Positions 23,835-34,753 of a stretch of 64,000 nt of DNA are shown here, in pieces. Position numbers and translations under genes: made by a program. The stretch lies in NCBI RefSeq assembly GCF_002934625.1, contig NZ_PTJD01000004.1, forward strand, positions 186,001 through 250,000, in the 5' to 3' direction. This DNA comes from Kineococcus xinjiangensis (GTDB taxonomy: Bacteria; Actinomycetota; Actinomycetes; Actinomycetales; Kineococcaceae). Position 1 is the stretch's first letter. Every line of letters begins with the position of its first letter. Under the pieces are notes generated by a model, which was not told where the DNA came from, did no database searches, and saw nothing but the letters and a program-made list of their open reading frames with translations.

Positions 23835-23840
23835 GAGGAT
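23835..23840 (+). promoter_or_regulatory. Candidate leaderless -10 (GAGGAT)
   Basis: GAGGAT ends 6 bases before GTG 23847. It is weaker than the TACCCT sites and could also act as a poor ribosome-binding site. Confidence 0.3.
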
Positions 23841-23846
23841 GGGGCC

Positions 23847-25061
23847 GTGCCCCACCCCCTCACCACCGCCCTGGAAGAGCTGCGCCCGCTGCTGCTGGAC
23901 CCCGACCGGCTCGTCCGCGCGGTGGCCGCCGGGCGCCGCCGCGGGCAGGAACCGCCGGAGCACGAGCGGGTGGAGCTGCGCCCCGTCGCGCTGCGCTCCG
24001 GGCCGCACCTGCAGGCCGTGGCCCGCTCCGGCCCGCGCGTCAGCACCCGCAACGCCGCGGTGGGCGAGGACGCCGAGCGCCTGGTCGAGGAGCTGCTCGC
24101 GCTGCCCTTCGGGAACTGGCACGTGGAGACGGCCGCGGAGGTCGTGCAGCTGCGCGTCACCAAGCGCGGCGAGGCGCAGCTGCACCGGGCGGCGACGTCG
24201 AAGCGGCAGGTGGCGGCGGGGCCGGCGGCCCACGACCGGGCCAAGCAGCGGCTCGTCGACCCCGCCGACCCGCTCTTCACGGTGCTGGGGGCCGGGGCCG
24301 ACAAGCGCCGGCAGGTGGACGCGTTCGTGCGGCTGCTCGCTCCCCTGGCGCCGAAGCTGCTGGACGGCGCCGCAGGCCGCGAGCTGCGGATGACGGACCT
24401 GGGCTGCGGCAACGCCTACCTGACGTTCGCCGCGCACCGCTGGCTGGGCGAGCGAGCCGCGGAGGCCGGTACGGCGCTGCGCACGGTGGGCGTGGACGTG
24501 CGCGAGGACGTCGTCGCCCGCAGCCGGGAGCTGGCGGGCAGCGCGGGGCTGGCGGGGCTGGACTTCGCCACGGGCACGATCGCGGGGGCGGTGCCGTTCG
24601 GGGAGGAGGCGCCGGACGTGGTGCTGGCGCTGCACGCCTGCGACACGGCGACCGACGAGGCCCTGGCCCGGGCGGTGCGGTGGGGGGCGCCGGTGGTGCT
24701 GGCGGCGCCGTGCTGCCACCACGACGTGCAGCGGCAGCTGCAGGGGTCCTTCGACGCGGTGGACGAGTCCCCGGCCCCGCCGCTGGTGCGCCACCCGATC
24801 CTGCGCGAGCGCTTCGCGGACGTGCTGACGGACTCCCTGCGCGCGCTGCTGCTGCGGCTGCTGGGCTACCGCACGGACGTCGTGGAGTTCGTGGACTCGC
24901 GGCACACGCCGCGCAACGCGCTGCTGCGGGCGGTGCGCACGGGCGCGCCGGCGCGGCCGGAGCTGGTGGCGGAGTACCGGCAGCTCACGGCCGCGTGGCG
25001 GGTGGAGCCCGCGCTGGCGCGGATGCTGCGCCCGGAGGTCGACGCCGTCCTCGGGGCGTGA
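23847..25061 (+). CDS. Class I SAM methyltransferase, Methyltransf_32/TRMT13-like
   Basis: A 404-residue protein. The N-terminal 170 residues contain KRGEAQLHRAATSK and HDRAKQRLVDPADPLFTVLG. The methyltransferase domain begins with DLGCGNAYLTFAAHRWL (motif I, about residue 184), followed by VGVDVREDVV and a late LALHACDTATDEAL plus APCCHHDVQRQL. The LHACDTATDEAL and PCCHH motifs are characteristic of the Methyltransf_32 group, which includes tRNA ribose methyltransferase TRM13-like and GSTCD-like proteins. An RNA substrate is possible but not shown. It starts 22 bases after the MFS stop. Confidence 0.85.
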   Translation: MPHPLTTALEELRPLLLDPDRLVRAVAAGRRRGQEPPEHERVELRPVALRSGPHLQAVARSGPRVSTRNAAVGEDAERLVEELLALPFGNWHVETAAEVVQLRVTKRGEAQLHRAATSKRQVAAGPAAHDRAKQRLVDPADPLFTVLGAGADKRRQVDAFVRLLAPLAPKLLDGAAGRELRMTDLGCGNAYLTFAAHRWLGERAAEAGTALRTVGVDVREDVVARSRELAGSAGLAGLDFATGTIAGAVPFGEEAPDVVLALHACDTATDEALARAVRWGAPVVLAAPCCHHDVQRQLQGSFDAVDESPAPPLVRHPILRERFADVLTDSLRALLLRLLGYRTDVVEFVDSRHTPRNALLRAVRTGAPARPELVAEYRQLTAAWRVEPALARMLRPEVDAVLGA

Positions 25062-25071
25062 GGCGGGTGCG

Positions 25072-25371
25072 TCAGGCGGCGGCGTAGGTCAGGCAGCGGG
25101 AGCCGTCGTCCTCGGAGGCGACCTCGATGGACTCCGCGTGGCAGGTGAGCTCCTCGTTGTGCCGGCAGTCGGCGAGCTGGCAGGCGCCGACGTGGCCGCC
25201 GGGCTTGCCGGCGCGCGCCTTGGACGGCATCCCGAGGAAGGTGCCGCAGTGGTTCTGCCCGTGGTCGCCGACGGTGATCGCCGGGGCGTGGCAGTGGACG
25301 TCCTCGTTGAAGGCGCATCCGGTGGCGGAGCAGCTGTGCACGGGCGTGAGGTCGAGGTTCACCGTGGCCAT
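25072..25371 (-). CDS. DUF1540 cysteine-rich protein (two repeats)
   Basis: A 99-residue protein made of two DUF1540 repeats: CSATGCAFNEDVHCHAPAI with NHCGTF (about residues 12-45), and CQLADCRHNEELTCHAESI with SRCLTY (about 62-95). Each repeat has four cysteines and several histidines, consistent with metal binding, though no biochemical role is established. ATG 25371 follows GAGGAG by nine bases. The promoter region upstream is unusually AT-rich and filled with short inverted repeats plus a sequence resembling a DtxR/IdeR iron box. Iron- or metal-responsive expression is therefore an inference worth testing. Confidence 0.88.
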   Translation of the reverse strand: MATVNLDLTPVHSCSATGCAFNEDVHCHAPAITVGDHGQNHCGTFLGMPSKARAGKPGGHVGACQLADCRHNEELTCHAESIEVASEDDGSRCLTYAAA

Positions 25372-25463
25372 GACCTGTTCTCCTCTTCGAGATCTGCGGT
25401 CCCCGGGTCGGGGCGGTCGCCGCGGCGCCCGAGGGCACCGCACCGCCCCGACCATAGCCACTC

Positions 25464-28123
<2,660 letters not shown>

Positions 28124-28185
28124 TCACGCCGGAGCGGTCGACCACCGGCCGGCGCCCAGTGACGTGCGACCGAAGGAGCAACCTC

Positions 28186-29025
28186 ATGAGGACCGTGCGC
28201 GCCGCGCTCGTCCAGGCCGCCTGGACGGGCGACAAGGAGAGCATGATCAAGGCCCACGAGGAGTACGCGCGGCAGGCGGCCGAGCAGGGCGCCCAGGTCA
28301 TCTGCTTCCAGGAGCTCTTCTACGGCCCCTACTTCTGCCAGGTGCAGGACTCGGAGTTCTACTCCTACGCGGAGTCCGTCCCCGGCCCCACCACGGAGCG
28401 GTTCCAGGCGATCGCCCGGGAGACCGGCATGGTGATGGTGCTGCCGATGTACGAGAAGGAGGAGGGCACGGGCATCCTCTACAACACCGCCGCGGTCGTC
28501 GACTCCGACGGCAGCTACCTCGGCAAGTACCGCAAGACCCAGATCCCGCACGTCAGCGGCTTCTGGGAGAAGTTCTACTTCCGCCCCGGCAACCTCGGCT
28601 TCCCCGTCTTCGACACCGCGGTCGGCAAGGTCGGGGTCTACATCTGCTACGACCGGCACTTCCCCGAGGGCTGGCGCGCCCTCGGCCTCAACGGCGCGGA
28701 GATCGTGTTCAACCCCTCGGCCACCAGCGCGGGGCTGTCGGAGTACCTGTGGAACCTCGAGCAGCGCGCGGCCGCCGTGGCGAACGAGTACTACGTCGGC
28801 ACCATCAACCGCATCGGCATCGAGGACCTCGGCGACGACGACTTCTACGGCCAGTCCTACTTCGCCGACCCGGAGGGCAAGACCGTCGGGGAACCCGGCT
28901 CCCGGCACTCCGACGAGGTGATCGTCCGCGACCTCGACATGGAGCTCATGGAGACCGTCCGCACCCGCTGGCAGTTCTACCGCGACCGCCGCCCGGACGC
29001 CTACGGCGACCTGGTGAAGCCGTGA
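28186..29025 (+). CDS. Nitrilase-superfamily amidohydrolase (beta-ureidopropionase/N-carbamoylase type)
   Basis: A 279-residue carbon-nitrogen hydrolase. The catalytic triad is Glu43 (ICFQELF), Lys117 (GKYRKTQIPH) and Cys154 (YICYDRHFPEGW). The sequence FYGPYFCQ and the context FNPSATSAGLSEYLW are typical of the N-carbamoyl-putrescine/beta-ureidopropionase group. Lying first in an operon with a hydantoinase, it most likely hydrolyses the N-carbamoyl amino acid or beta-ureido acid made by that enzyme, releasing ammonia and carbon dioxide. ATG 28186 follows GAAGGAG. Its stop overlaps the next start (GTGA). Confidence 0.92.
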   Translation: MRTVRAALVQAAWTGDKESMIKAHEEYARQAAEQGAQVICFQELFYGPYFCQVQDSEFYSYAESVPGPTTERFQAIARETGMVMVLPMYEKEEGTGILYNTAAVVDSDGSYLGKYRKTQIPHVSGFWEKFYFRPGNLGFPVFDTAVGKVGVYICYDRHFPEGWRALGLNGAEIVFNPSATSAGLSEYLWNLEQRAAAVANEYYVGTINRIGIEDLGDDDFYGQSYFADPEGKTVGEPGSRHSDEVIVRDLDMELMETVRTRWQFYRDRRPDAYGDLVKP

Positions 29026-30443
29026 GCCTGGCGTCGCGGCGCACGCTCGTCACGGGCGGCACCGTCGTCTCCACCACGGGCGCGACGCCGATGGACGTCC
29101 TCGTCGAGGGCGAGCGCATCGCCGCGCTGCTGGCGCCGGGCGCGGGCGAGGGCTTCACCGTGGACGCCACGATCGACGCGGCGGGGATGTACGTCCTGCC
29201 CGGCGGGGTGGACGTGCACACCCACATGCAGCTCCCGTTCGGCGGGACGGAGGCGTCGGACACGTTCGAGACGGGGACGCGGGCCGCCGTCTGGGGCGGC
29301 ACGACGACGATCGTGGACTTCGCGGTGCAGCGAGCCGGGGAGGTCGTGCAGGAGTCGCTGGCGGCGTGGCACGAGAAGGCGGCCGGCAACTGCGCGATCG
29401 ACTACGGGTTCCACATGATCCTGGGCGGGGTCGACGACGACGCGCTGAAGGCGATGGACCACCTCGCCGAGCACGAGGGCATCTCCAGCTTCAAGCTCTT
29501 CATGGCCTACCCGGGGGTGTTCCTCTCCGACGACGGGCAGATCCTGCGGGCGATGCAGCAGGCCAGCGGCAACGGCTCGACGATCATGATGCACGCGGAG
29601 AACGGCTCGGCGATCGACGTGCTCGTCTCCCAGGCGCTGGCCCGCGGCGACGTCGACCCCGTGCACCACGGGCTGACGCGGCCCTCCGCCATGGAGGGCG
29701 AGGCGGTGAACCGGGCGATCGCGCTGGCCGAGGTGGCCGGCGACACCCCCCTCTACATCGTCCACGTCTCCGCCTCGCAGGCGGTGGAGCGCATCGCGGA
29801 GGCGAGGTCGCAGGGGCGCAACGTCTTCGCCGAGACCTGCCCGCAGTACCTGTACCTCACGTTGGAGGACCACCTGGGCGCACCGGGCTTCGAGGGCGCG
29901 AAGTACGTGTGCTCCACCCCGCTGCGCAGCCGGCACGAGAGCCACGCCGCGGACCTGTGGAAGGGGCTGCGCACCGACGACCTCGCCGTCGTCTCCACCG
30001 ACCACTGCCCGTTCTGCTTCAAGGACCAGAAGGAGCTGGGCCGCGGGAACTTCGCGAAGATCCCCAACGGCATGGGCGGGGTGGAGCACCGGATGGACCT
30101 CATCCACCAGGGGGTCGTCGACGGCGAGCTGTCGCTGCAGCGGTGGGTGGAGACGTGCTCGACCACCCCGGCCCGGATGTTCGGCATGTACCCGCGCAAG
30201 GGCGTGCTGGCCCCCGGCTCGGACGCAGACATCGTGGTGTACGACCCGAAGGGGACGACGCGCATCAGCGCCGAGACCCACCACATGGCGATCGACTACT
30301 CCGCGTTCGAGGGCTTCGAGCTGACCGGGGCGGTGCGCACGGTGATGTCGCGCGGCACCGTCGTCCTGGACCGGGGCGTCTACTCCGGCCGGCCCGGCCA
30401 CGGGCGGTTTCTCAAGCGCGGCCCGTCGCAGTACCTGCGCTGA
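29022..30443 (+). CDS. Dihydropyrimidinase / D-hydantoinase
   Basis: A 473-residue cyclic amidohydrolase. It has the complete dinuclear metal site: His66 and His68 (DVHTHMQLP), the carboxylated Lys158 (SSFKLFMAYPG), His191 (MMHAENG), His248 (IVHVSAS) and Asp327 (STDHCPF). It opens dihydropyrimidine or 5-substituted hydantoin rings to N-carbamoyl products. It is coupled to the amidohydrolase gene through GTGA and followed 64 bases later by an F420-type oxidoreductase. No dihydropyrimidine dehydrogenase (preA/preT) gene is present in the window. The name hydantoinase or dihydropyrimidinase cannot be settled from sequence. Confidence 0.94.
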   Translation: MSLASRRTLVTGGTVVSTTGATPMDVLVEGERIAALLAPGAGEGFTVDATIDAAGMYVLPGGVDVHTHMQLPFGGTEASDTFETGTRAAVWGGTTTIVDFAVQRAGEVVQESLAAWHEKAAGNCAIDYGFHMILGGVDDDALKAMDHLAEHEGISSFKLFMAYPGVFLSDDGQILRAMQQASGNGSTIMMHAENGSAIDVLVSQALARGDVDPVHHGLTRPSAMEGEAVNRAIALAEVAGDTPLYIVHVSASQAVERIAEARSQGRNVFAETCPQYLYLTLEDHLGAPGFEGAKYVCSTPLRSRHESHAADLWKGLRTDDLAVVSTDHCPFCFKDQKELGRGNFAKIPNGMGGVEHRMDLIHQGVVDGELSLQRWVETCSTTPARMFGMYPRKGVLAPGSDADIVVYDPKGTTRISAETHHMAIDYSAFEGFELTGAVRTVMSRGTVVLDRGVYSGRPGHGRFLKRGPSQYLR

Positions 30444-30507
30444 CCGGATCGGCTGCGCCGCACCGATCCCCTTCCCGTCGAGAACCGAGCAGCGAGGAGG
30501 TACGCCC

Positions 30508-31611
30508 GTGGACTTCGGTGCCGTCCTGCAGTGCGTGGCGCCGGCCGCCCGTGTCGTGGAACTGGCGCGGCAGGCGGAGCTGTACGGCTTCAGCCACGTG
30601 TGGACGTTCGACTCCCACGTCCTGTGGGAGGAGCCCTACGTCATCCACTCCGCGATCCTGGGCGCCACCCGCAAGGTGGTGGTGGGCCCGATGGTGACGA
30701 ACCCGGCCACCCGCGAGTGGTCGGTGACGGCGTCGACGTACGCGACGCTGAACGAGATGTACGGACCCCGCACGATCTGCGGCATCGGGCGCGGTGACTC
30801 GGCCGTGCGCACGCTGGCGGGGAAGCCGACGACGCTGGCGACGCTGCGGGAGAGCGTCCACGTCATCCGGGAGCTCGCCAACGGCCGGCCGGTGGAGCAC
30901 CGCGGGCAGACCCTGCGCTTCCCCTGGGCACCGAGGACGCACGACGGCAACCGCACCGAGGTGTGGGTGGCGGCGTACGGGCCGAAGGCGCTGCAGCTCA
31001 CCGGTGAGGTCGCCGACGGGTTCATCCTCCAGCTCGCCGACCCGGACATCGCCGCCTGGACCATCAAGGCGGTGCGGGAGGCGGCCGAGCGCGCCGGGCG
31101 CGACCCCGCCGAGGTGAAGATCTGCGTCGCCGCGCCGGCGTACGTGGCCCCGGATGCGGAGCTGGAGCACATGCGGGACCAGTGCCGCTGGTTCGGCGGG
31201 ATGGTGGGCAACCACGTCGCCGACCTCGTCTCCCGCTACGGCACGTCCGGGGACGTGCCGGCGGCGCTGACCGACTACATCGCCGACCGGCAGGGCTACG
31301 ACTACAACGAGCACGGGCGGGCGGGGAACACCCACGCGTCCTTCGTCCCCGACTCCATCGTGGACCGGTTCTGCCTCCTCGGTCCCGCGCAGCGGCACGT
31401 CGAGCGGCTGCGGGACCTGCAGGCCCTGGGCGTCGACCAGTTCGCGCTGTACCTGCAGCACGACGCCAAGGAGCAGACGATGCGGGCCTACGCCGACGCG
31501 GTGATGCCAGCCCTGGCGGAACCGGTGCTCGCCGTCTCCGCCCTCCCGGCCACCGGAGCCACCGGAGCCGCCGACGCCCCGGCTCCCGCCGCGCTGCCGC
31601 TGAGCCCCTGA
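30508..31611 (+). CDS. F420-dependent LLM-class oxidoreductase (TIGR03842-like)
   Basis: A 367-residue luciferase-like flavin/F420 enzyme with a TIM barrel: FGAVLQCVAPAARVVELARQ, FSHVWTFDSHVLWEEPY, VVVGPMVTNPATREW, ICGIGRGDSAVRT and VWVAAYGPKALQLTGEVADG. This pattern matches the TIGR03842 group, which commonly lies beside dihydropyrimidinase genes. A redox step on a pyrimidine-like ring or hydantoin is inferred from that association; the substrate is not known. It ends in an Ala/Pro-rich tail of about 25 residues. GTG 30508 follows GAGGAGG, so it is probably the third gene of the catabolic operon. Confidence 0.85.
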   Translation: MDFGAVLQCVAPAARVVELARQAELYGFSHVWTFDSHVLWEEPYVIHSAILGATRKVVVGPMVTNPATREWSVTASTYATLNEMYGPRTICGIGRGDSAVRTLAGKPTTLATLRESVHVIRELANGRPVEHRGQTLRFPWAPRTHDGNRTEVWVAAYGPKALQLTGEVADGFILQLADPDIAAWTIKAVREAAERAGRDPAEVKICVAAPAYVAPDAELEHMRDQCRWFGGMVGNHVADLVSRYGTSGDVPAALTDYIADRQGYDYNEHGRAGNTHASFVPDSIVDRFCLLGPAQRHVERLRDLQALGVDQFALYLQHDAKEQTMRAYADAVMPALAEPVLAVSALPATGATGAADAPAPAALPLSP

Positions 31612-31713
31612 GGGGCGCCGGGTGAGCGACCCGCCGCGCGGTACGTTCCCGGCCGGACGCAGCGCCGGTGCCGTCCGCATCCCCGCCCGCACTCGCCGAA
31701 CGGAGCCGCAGCC

Positions 31714-33123
31714 ATGAACCTCGGATTCGGGTGGACCCTGCACGGGGACGGCGGCACGCCGCCCCCCGGGGAGTCCGTCGCCCCCCACGAACGCCTCAGC
31801 TGGGGCCGCACCGTCGGCATCGGGGCCCAGCACGTGGTCGCCATGTTCGGCGCCACGTTCGTCTTCCCCGTCATCATGGGCCTCGACCCGAACCTCGCCA
31901 TCCTGATGTCCGGTGTGGCGACGGTCCTGTTCCTGCTCATCGTCCAGGGCAAGGTCCCCAGCTACCTGGGGACGAGCGCCTCGTTCGTGGGGGCCGTCGC
32001 GACGATCCGCCTCGCCGGTGGTGACAGCTCCACCGTGACCGGCGCGATCCTCGTGGCGGGCCTCGCGCTGGCCGCGACGGGCGTCCTCATCCACGTCGTC
32101 GGCGGCAACGCCCTCAACCGGGTGCTGCCGCCCGTGGTCACGGGCGCGGTCGTCGCGCTCATCGGCCTGAACCTGGCGCCGGTGGTGTCGGGCATCTACT
32201 GGCCGCAGGACCAGTGGGTCGCGTTCGTCACGATGCTCGTCGTCATCGCCGGCTCGGTGCTGCTGCGCGGCTTCCTCGCCCGCATCGCCATCTTCGTGGG
32301 CCTGGTGTTCGGCTTCGTCCTGTCGTGGGTGCTGGACCGGATCGCCGGGCCCATCACCTCCCCCACCGGCGCCGGGGAGGTGGTCGCGCACGACCGGGTG
32401 GACCTGTCGGCGGTCGCGGAGGCCGCCTGGATCGGCCTGCCGGACCTGCACGCGCCGTCGTTCGAGGGCGCCGCGATCCTGGTGGCCCTGCCCGCGGTGA
32501 TCGCCCTCATCGCGGAGAACGCCGGCCACGTCAAGGCGGTCGGGGCGATGACCCGCACCGACCTGGACCCGTACCTGGGCCGGGCCGTGTTCGCCGACGG
32601 CATCGGCACGGCGCTGGCGTCGTCGGTGGGCGGCTCCCCCACGACCACGTACGCGGAGAACATCGGCGTCATGGCCGCCACCCGCGTCTACTCCACCGCC
32701 GCCTACTACGTGGCGGCGGCGGTGGCCCTCCTGCTGGGGTTCTGCCCGAAGTTCGGCGCGCTCATCGCCGCCACGCCCGGCGGTGTCCTCGGCGGCATCA
32801 CCGTCGTGCTGTACGGCATGGTGGCGCTGCTCGGCGTGAAGATCTGGGTCGAGAACCGGGTCGACTTCTCCAACCCGCTCAACCTGGTGCCGGCTGCGGC
32901 GGGCGTCATCGTCGGCGCGGGCAACGTGCCGCTGCGGATCACCGAGAACTTCGAGATCACCGGCATCGCCCTGGGAACGCTCATCGTCCTCGTCGGCTAC
33001 CACCTGATGCGCGCGTTCGCGCCGGCGCACCTGCGCGCCGCCGGGCGGGCGCCCGACGCCGACAGCCCCGTCGACGCCGTGGACGCGACGGCCGGCGCAC
33101 CCCGGCCGGTCGCCCGGAGCTGA
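31714..33123 (+). CDS. NCS2 uracil/xanthine permease
   Basis: A 469-residue membrane protein of the UraA/xanthine permease branch of NCS2. Conserved parts are GAQHVVAMFGATFVFPVIMG, the SSVGGSPTTTYAENIGVMAATRV loop and GNVPLRITENFEITGIALGT. About 14 membrane segments are expected. The catabolic neighbours suggest uptake of uracil, thymine or a related base for the hydantoinase pathway. A purine permease of the other NCS2 branch sits at 20460, so the strain has both types within 12 kb. ATG 31714 follows CGGAG. A TACGTT hexamer 70 bases upstream may give it a separate promoter. Confidence 0.93.
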   Translation: MNLGFGWTLHGDGGTPPPGESVAPHERLSWGRTVGIGAQHVVAMFGATFVFPVIMGLDPNLAILMSGVATVLFLLIVQGKVPSYLGTSASFVGAVATIRLAGGDSSTVTGAILVAGLALAATGVLIHVVGGNALNRVLPPVVTGAVVALIGLNLAPVVSGIYWPQDQWVAFVTMLVVIAGSVLLRGFLARIAIFVGLVFGFVLSWVLDRIAGPITSPTGAGEVVAHDRVDLSAVAEAAWIGLPDLHAPSFEGAAILVALPAVIALIAENAGHVKAVGAMTRTDLDPYLGRAVFADGIGTALASSVGGSPTTTYAENIGVMAATRVYSTAAYYVAAAVALLLGFCPKFGALIAATPGGVLGGITVVLYGMVALLGVKIWVENRVDFSNPLNLVPAAAGVIVGAGNVPLRITENFEITGIALGTLIVLVGYHLMRAFAPAHLRAAGRAPDADSPVDAVDATAGAPRPVARS

Positions 33124-33152
33124 GGCGCCGCACCCGCGGCCCGACGGCCACC

Positions 33153-33207
33153 GGCGGGGACGTTGCGCTGCACGACACCGGCGTGTCGTGCGCGGAACGT
33201 CCCCGCC
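33153..33207 (+). terminator. Terminator of the hydantoinase/permease cluster
   Basis: A long imperfect hairpin begins 30 bases after the permease stop. The outer 12 bp (GGCGGGGACGTT / AACGTCCCCGCC) are perfect, then a small internal loop and a second GC-rich stem close on CGG. Confidence 0.8.
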
Positions 33208-33252
33208 GCGACGTCCTGCGCGGGAACGCCCCGCCACGTCCGGTGCGGGTGG

Positions 33253-33258
33253 CAGGCT
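33253..33258 (+). promoter_or_regulatory. Candidate leaderless -10 for the DUF2252 gene
   Basis: CAGGCT ends 6 bases before GTG 33265. Confidence 0.4.
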
Positions 33259-33264
33259 GGGCCG

Positions 33265-34635
33265 GTGCCCGACACCACGCCAGCCTCCGAGCGCGACGAG
33301 CGGACCAGCACCATCATCGACGTCCTCACCGACGCCTTCGCGGACCTGATGGCCGCCGACCCGGCCGCGTTCCGCCACAAGTTCCGCAAGATGGCGGCGG
33401 ACCCGTTCGCCTTCTACCGCGGCACCGCCTGCCTGTTCTTCGCCGACGTCGCGGACCGGGAGGACCGGTGGGCGGACGAGCGGACGAGCCGGGTCTGGAT
33501 CCAGGGCGACCTGCACGCGGAGAACTTCGGCACCGCCATGGACGGCACCGGTCGCCTCGTCTTCGACGTCAACGACTTCGACGACTTCGACGAGGCGTAC
33601 CTGGGCCACTTCACGTGGGACCTGCAGCGCCTCGCCGCCAGCATCGCGCTCCTCGGCTGGACGAAGGCGCTCTCCGACGACGACATCAGCTCCCTCGTGG
33701 AGGTGTACGTGCGCGCCTACCTGGACCAGGTGCGCTGGTTCGCGCGCTGCGAGGGCGACGAGGAGTGGTCCCTGCGCCTCGGCACGGCCACGGGCGCGGT
33801 GCGCGCCGCGCTGCTGGAGGCGCAGCAGTCGACGCGGGTGTCCCTGCTGGACCGGGTGAGCGTCGTGGCGGAGGTGCAGGACGGCTACGACCGCCGGTTC
33901 CGCCACGGTCCGACCGTGCGCGTCCTGGAGGCGGAGGAGCGCGCCGTCGTGGAGTCCGCCTACCGCCGCTACCTGGACACCATCCCGCCCGCGAAGCGGT
34001 TCCGCAGCGGCACGTACGCGATCAAAGACGTGGTGGGCAAGAGCGGCTTCGGCATCGGCAGCGCGGGCCTGCCCGCGTACAGCCTGCTCGTGGAGGGCAC
34101 GTCCGAGGCCCTGGAGAACGACGTGGTGCTCACCGTGAAGCAGGGCGGCGTGCCCGCCGCGAGCCGGGTGGTGGACGACCCCCGCGCCCGGGAGTGCTTC
34201 GAGCACCAGGGGCACCGCACGACGGTGTCGCGCCGGGCGCTGCAGGCGCACGCCGACCCGTGGTCGGGGTGGTGCCGGATGGAGGGCGGCCCCTACGACG
34301 GGATCGGCTTCGTCGTGTCGGAGTACTCCCCCCACGAGACGGACCTGGACTGGTCGCAGCTGACGGAGGTGGACGACCTGGCCGAGACGCTGGCGCAGCT
34401 GGGCCGGGCCACCGCCAAGGCCCACTGCGTCTCCGACGTCGACGACGCGACGACGCCGCTGGTGGAGTTCCAGGTGGAGGATGCGATCGCCGCGGTGGTG
34501 GGTGAGCGCGACGACGAGCTGGTGGCCGACGTCGTGCGGTTCGCGCACGAGTACGGCGCCCGGGTCCGCGCCGACCACGCCCTGTTCGTGGACGCGTTCC
34601 GCGGCGGCCTGATCCCCGGGCTCGGCGCGCGGTAG
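33265..34635 (+). CDS. DUF2252 family protein (kinase-like fold)
   Basis: A 456-residue protein of the DUF2252 family, which is distantly related to aminoglycoside phosphotransferase/kinase folds. Family landmarks are FRHKFRKMAADPFAFYRGTA (about residues 32-51), the catalytic-loop-like GDLHAENFG, the DFG-like VFDVNDFDD, WDLQRLAAS and the late glycine-rich DVVGKSGFGIGSAG. No substrate is established for any member I know of. The GTG start is supported by CAGGCT at the leaderless distance. It stands alone between the permease terminator and a secreted subtilase. Confidence 0.85.
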   Translation: MPDTTPASERDERTSTIIDVLTDAFADLMAADPAAFRHKFRKMAADPFAFYRGTACLFFADVADREDRWADERTSRVWIQGDLHAENFGTAMDGTGRLVFDVNDFDDFDEAYLGHFTWDLQRLAASIALLGWTKALSDDDISSLVEVYVRAYLDQVRWFARCEGDEEWSLRLGTATGAVRAALLEAQQSTRVSLLDRVSVVAEVQDGYDRRFRHGPTVRVLEAEERAVVESAYRRYLDTIPPAKRFRSGTYAIKDVVGKSGFGIGSAGLPAYSLLVEGTSEALENDVVLTVKQGGVPAASRVVDDPRARECFEHQGHRTTVSRRALQAHADPWSGWCRMEGGPYDGIGFVVSEYSPHETDLDWSQLTEVDDLAETLAQLGRATAKAHCVSDVDDATTPLVEFQVEDAIAAVVGERDDELVADVVRFAHEYGARVRADHALFVDAFRGGLIPGLGAR

Positions 34636-34705
34636 GCCGAACGCGGGTCATCCGGAGGGCCTAGCCAGCTGCGTCCGCACCCTGCCGAAGCCCAGGTGGC
34701 GAGGA

Positions 34706-34725
34706 GCCCCGGGACGACCCGGGGC
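34706..34725 (+). other. Small hairpin in the leader of the LGFP subtilase
   Basis: An 8-bp perfect stem (GCCCCGGG / CCCGGGGC) with an ACGA loop, 29 bases before the ATG. It may be the terminator of the DUF2252 gene or a leader element. I do not recognise a riboswitch. Confidence 0.4.
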
Positions 34726-34753
34726 GTCGGAAGCAACCTGAGCAGGGAGCACC

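Noticed and set aside
30412-34578. Minus-strand frame of 1388 codons across the permease and DUF2252 genes
   Set aside because: It spans several real plus-strand genes, a terminator and a promoter, and shows no domain.
34636-34753. Cyclic-di-AMP or similar riboswitch before the LGFP subtilase
   Set aside because: Only one 8-bp hairpin is convincing; the conserved core of known riboswitches is missing.
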